From positions 1 to 6,307 of the forward strand of contig BEIM01000220.1 of assembly GCA_002898995.1 (NCBI GenBank): a stretch of DNA of 6,307 nucleotides. The letters are read 5' to 3'. This DNA comes from a bacterium HR36. GTDB lineage: Bacteria > Planctomycetota > Planctomycetia > Gemmatales > HRBIN36. This document shows, in pieces, positions 5,187-6,307 of this stretch; position 1 is the first letter of the stretch, and each line of letters begins with the position of its first letter. The notes beneath the pieces were generated by a model. That model was not told the DNA's origin. It ran no database searches and saw only the letters and a program-made list of their open reading frames with translations. The position numbers and the translations under genes are program-made.

Positions 5187-6307
5187 TTAGCGAGTTAGGC
5201 GAATGGCTTGCACAAGGGAAAGCATATCTTCGGCAGCGTTTCGCTTAGGTGCGCGGGGGGAGCCGCCGAGCACGCACAACCTGCCGTCGGGTAGCGATAT
5301 CAGCCGGTGTGAAACTCGGAAAGGCGGGACACTACCAACGAGCTGCCACCGGTTATTTTGGTAACGATAAAGTTTGCCATCTCCTGGACTGAGGTATAGA
5401 GCACCGTTATGGACGCACACTGCTGGGCTGAAGCCATTTTGCACGGGACCCGGCAACTCTGGGCCCTTACGCCAGCTGTTGCCTAGCGGGTCGAAAATAT
5501 CTACTTCCAAACTAAGTTTGCCATCGGCCCGCAGACCGCCGAGCACATAGATTTGCTCTTTCCAGGCGACGACTGCCAGCGCTCTGCGCCGGAATGGTTG
5601 GGGCAGTCGCTGCCAACCCTGCTGAGGTTTCTCCAGGTCGAAAACCAAGCCGTAGTCATACCAGGTTCGTCCACCTGGTCCTAGTTTCCATCCGCCGAAG
5701 ACATAAATCCGACTACCTACCAATGCTGCGTCGCACGAAGAACGTGACTCGGGAAGTTGTGGCAATGGTTCCCATTTTTCGTTTCGCACATCATAAGCGG
5801 TAAACGTGCTCAAGGAGACCAGATTGGCTTCTTCCTCTTGCCGATTCAACGCGCGCATGCCGCCAATGCGGTAGAGCTTGTCTCGCGCTGCCAAAAACGC
5901 CAATCCTTGACCAGGCTCGGCATCACCAAGTCGCTCCCATTGCTGCGGGCGACGCCAATTTAGCCTGTATAACGCCCCATGCACGTTACCTTCATGATAC
6001 TGGTGGGCGCGGCCGGAGTGCCCACCGAAAACGTAAATGTGGTCTCCTAACGCTGCCGCGCCGAAGCTGGCCAGACCGATTGGTAGCTTCGGCAATTCTT
6101 CGATGCGCCAAATCTGTTCACTCACTTTATCGAATTTCGCTACCAGTGTCAAATAATGCCGAACTTGCTTATAAGGGTTCCCTTCGTACTCACCGGAATG
6201 TTGTTCCGTAAAACCTACGCGAATCGCCAAAACCTCCGTGTTCTCTGGGATGATAAAGGTTCCTTGCTTGTCAGTAATGCAACGTTGAGGCGTCGTCTCA
6301 GGTTGGC
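5187..6307 (-). CDS. Kelch-repeat beta-propeller protein (N-terminus beyond the right edge)
   Basis: At least 372 residues are visible, running to TAA at 5189-5187. Six kelch-type blades are seen, numbered from the window edge: IYVFGG 90-95, LYRIGG 144-149, IYVFGG 200-205, IYVLGG 252-257, a degenerate LYLSPGDG 303-310, and LCVLGG 343-348. Most carry the downstream Tyr/Trp of the repeat (such as EKWEPLPQLP and NSWRKGPELP). Six blades would close one propeller. Kelch propellers bind proteins or sugars, and some act as sugar mutarotases; no catalytic assignment is possible here. A TTG at 6230 could be read as a start, but GGAGG lies only two bases before it and the frame stays open to the edge, reading QRCITDKQGTFIIPENTEVL. 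That resembles the last strands of a carboxypeptidase-regulatory-like beta domain, so the gene very probably begins further right. The first blade pattern FGGHSGRAHQY recalls planctomycete kelch proteins (memory, unverified). Confidence 0.9.
   Translation of the reverse strand, partial: QPETTPQRCITDKQGTFIIPENTEVLAIRVGFTEQHSGEYEGNPYKQVRHYLTLVAKFDKVSEQIWRIEELPKLPIGLASFGAAALGDHIYVFGGHSGRAHQYHEGNVHGALYRLNWRRPQQWERLGDAEPGQGLAFLAARDKLYRIGGMRALNRQEEEANLVSLSTFTAYDVRNEKWEPLPQLPESRSSCDAALVGSRIYVFGGWKLGPGGRTWYDYGLVFDLEKPQQGWQRLPQPFRRRALAVVAWKEQIYVLGGLRADGKLSLEVDIFDPLGNSWRKGPELPGPVQNGFSPAVCVHNGALYLSPGDGKLYRYQNNRWQLVGSVPPFRVSHRLISLPDGRLCVLGGSPRAPKRNAAEDMLSLVQAIRLTR

Noticed and set aside
1..6307. Defence system, CRISPR, mobile element or biosynthetic cluster
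   Set aside because: No nuclease, transposase, integrase, direct-repeat array or biosynthetic enzyme is visible in any supported gene.

Overview
The window looks like a chromosomal segment of a GC-rich Gram-negative bacterium, most likely a planctomycete (Gemmata/Pirellula-like). This rests on the style of the proteins, not on a marker gene: a very long exported protein with jelly-roll-like ends, a small exported Tyr/Gly/Pro-rich protein ending in a DUF11-like beta domain, and a large exported-type kelch propeller. Start sites carry clear Shine-Dalgarno sequences. I see no tRNA, rRNA, CRISPR array, insertion sequence or phage gene.

Layout: (1) Positions 1-2665, minus strand: one uninterrupted reading frame of at least 888 codons running off the left edge. 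It encodes an exported beta-sandwich / barrel-like / helical / beta-sandwich protein. (2) Positions 2666-2795: a 130-base gap holding one large nested inverted repeat, plus a second hairpin that straddles the stop codon of the next gene. (3) Positions 2796-3914, minus strand: a response regulator with a receiver domain joined to an HD-GYP phosphodiesterase domain. (4) Positions 3915-4186: the only divergent intergenic region, which must hold promoters for genes on both strands. It contains two short inverted repeats and candidate sigma-70-type boxes. (5) Positions 4187-4987, plus strand: a small exported, possibly lipid-anchored protein. (6) Positions 4988-5186: a convergent gap with a long interrupted inverted repeat. 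(7) Positions 5187-6307, minus strand: a kelch-repeat beta-propeller whose N-terminus lies beyond the right edge and which appears to be joined to a preceding small beta domain.

The genes do not form an obvious pathway. The response regulator and the long exported protein are co-directional, but the palindromes between them suggest separate transcription units. The other genes are divergent or convergent. Three of the four products look exported, and the fourth is a c-di-GMP-type signalling output protein; a functional link between them is speculation. I found no convincing previously undescribed system. The points most worth checking are the apparent loss of catalytic residues in the long barrel-like protein, the predicted metal-site class of the HD-GYP domain, and the palindromes between genes.
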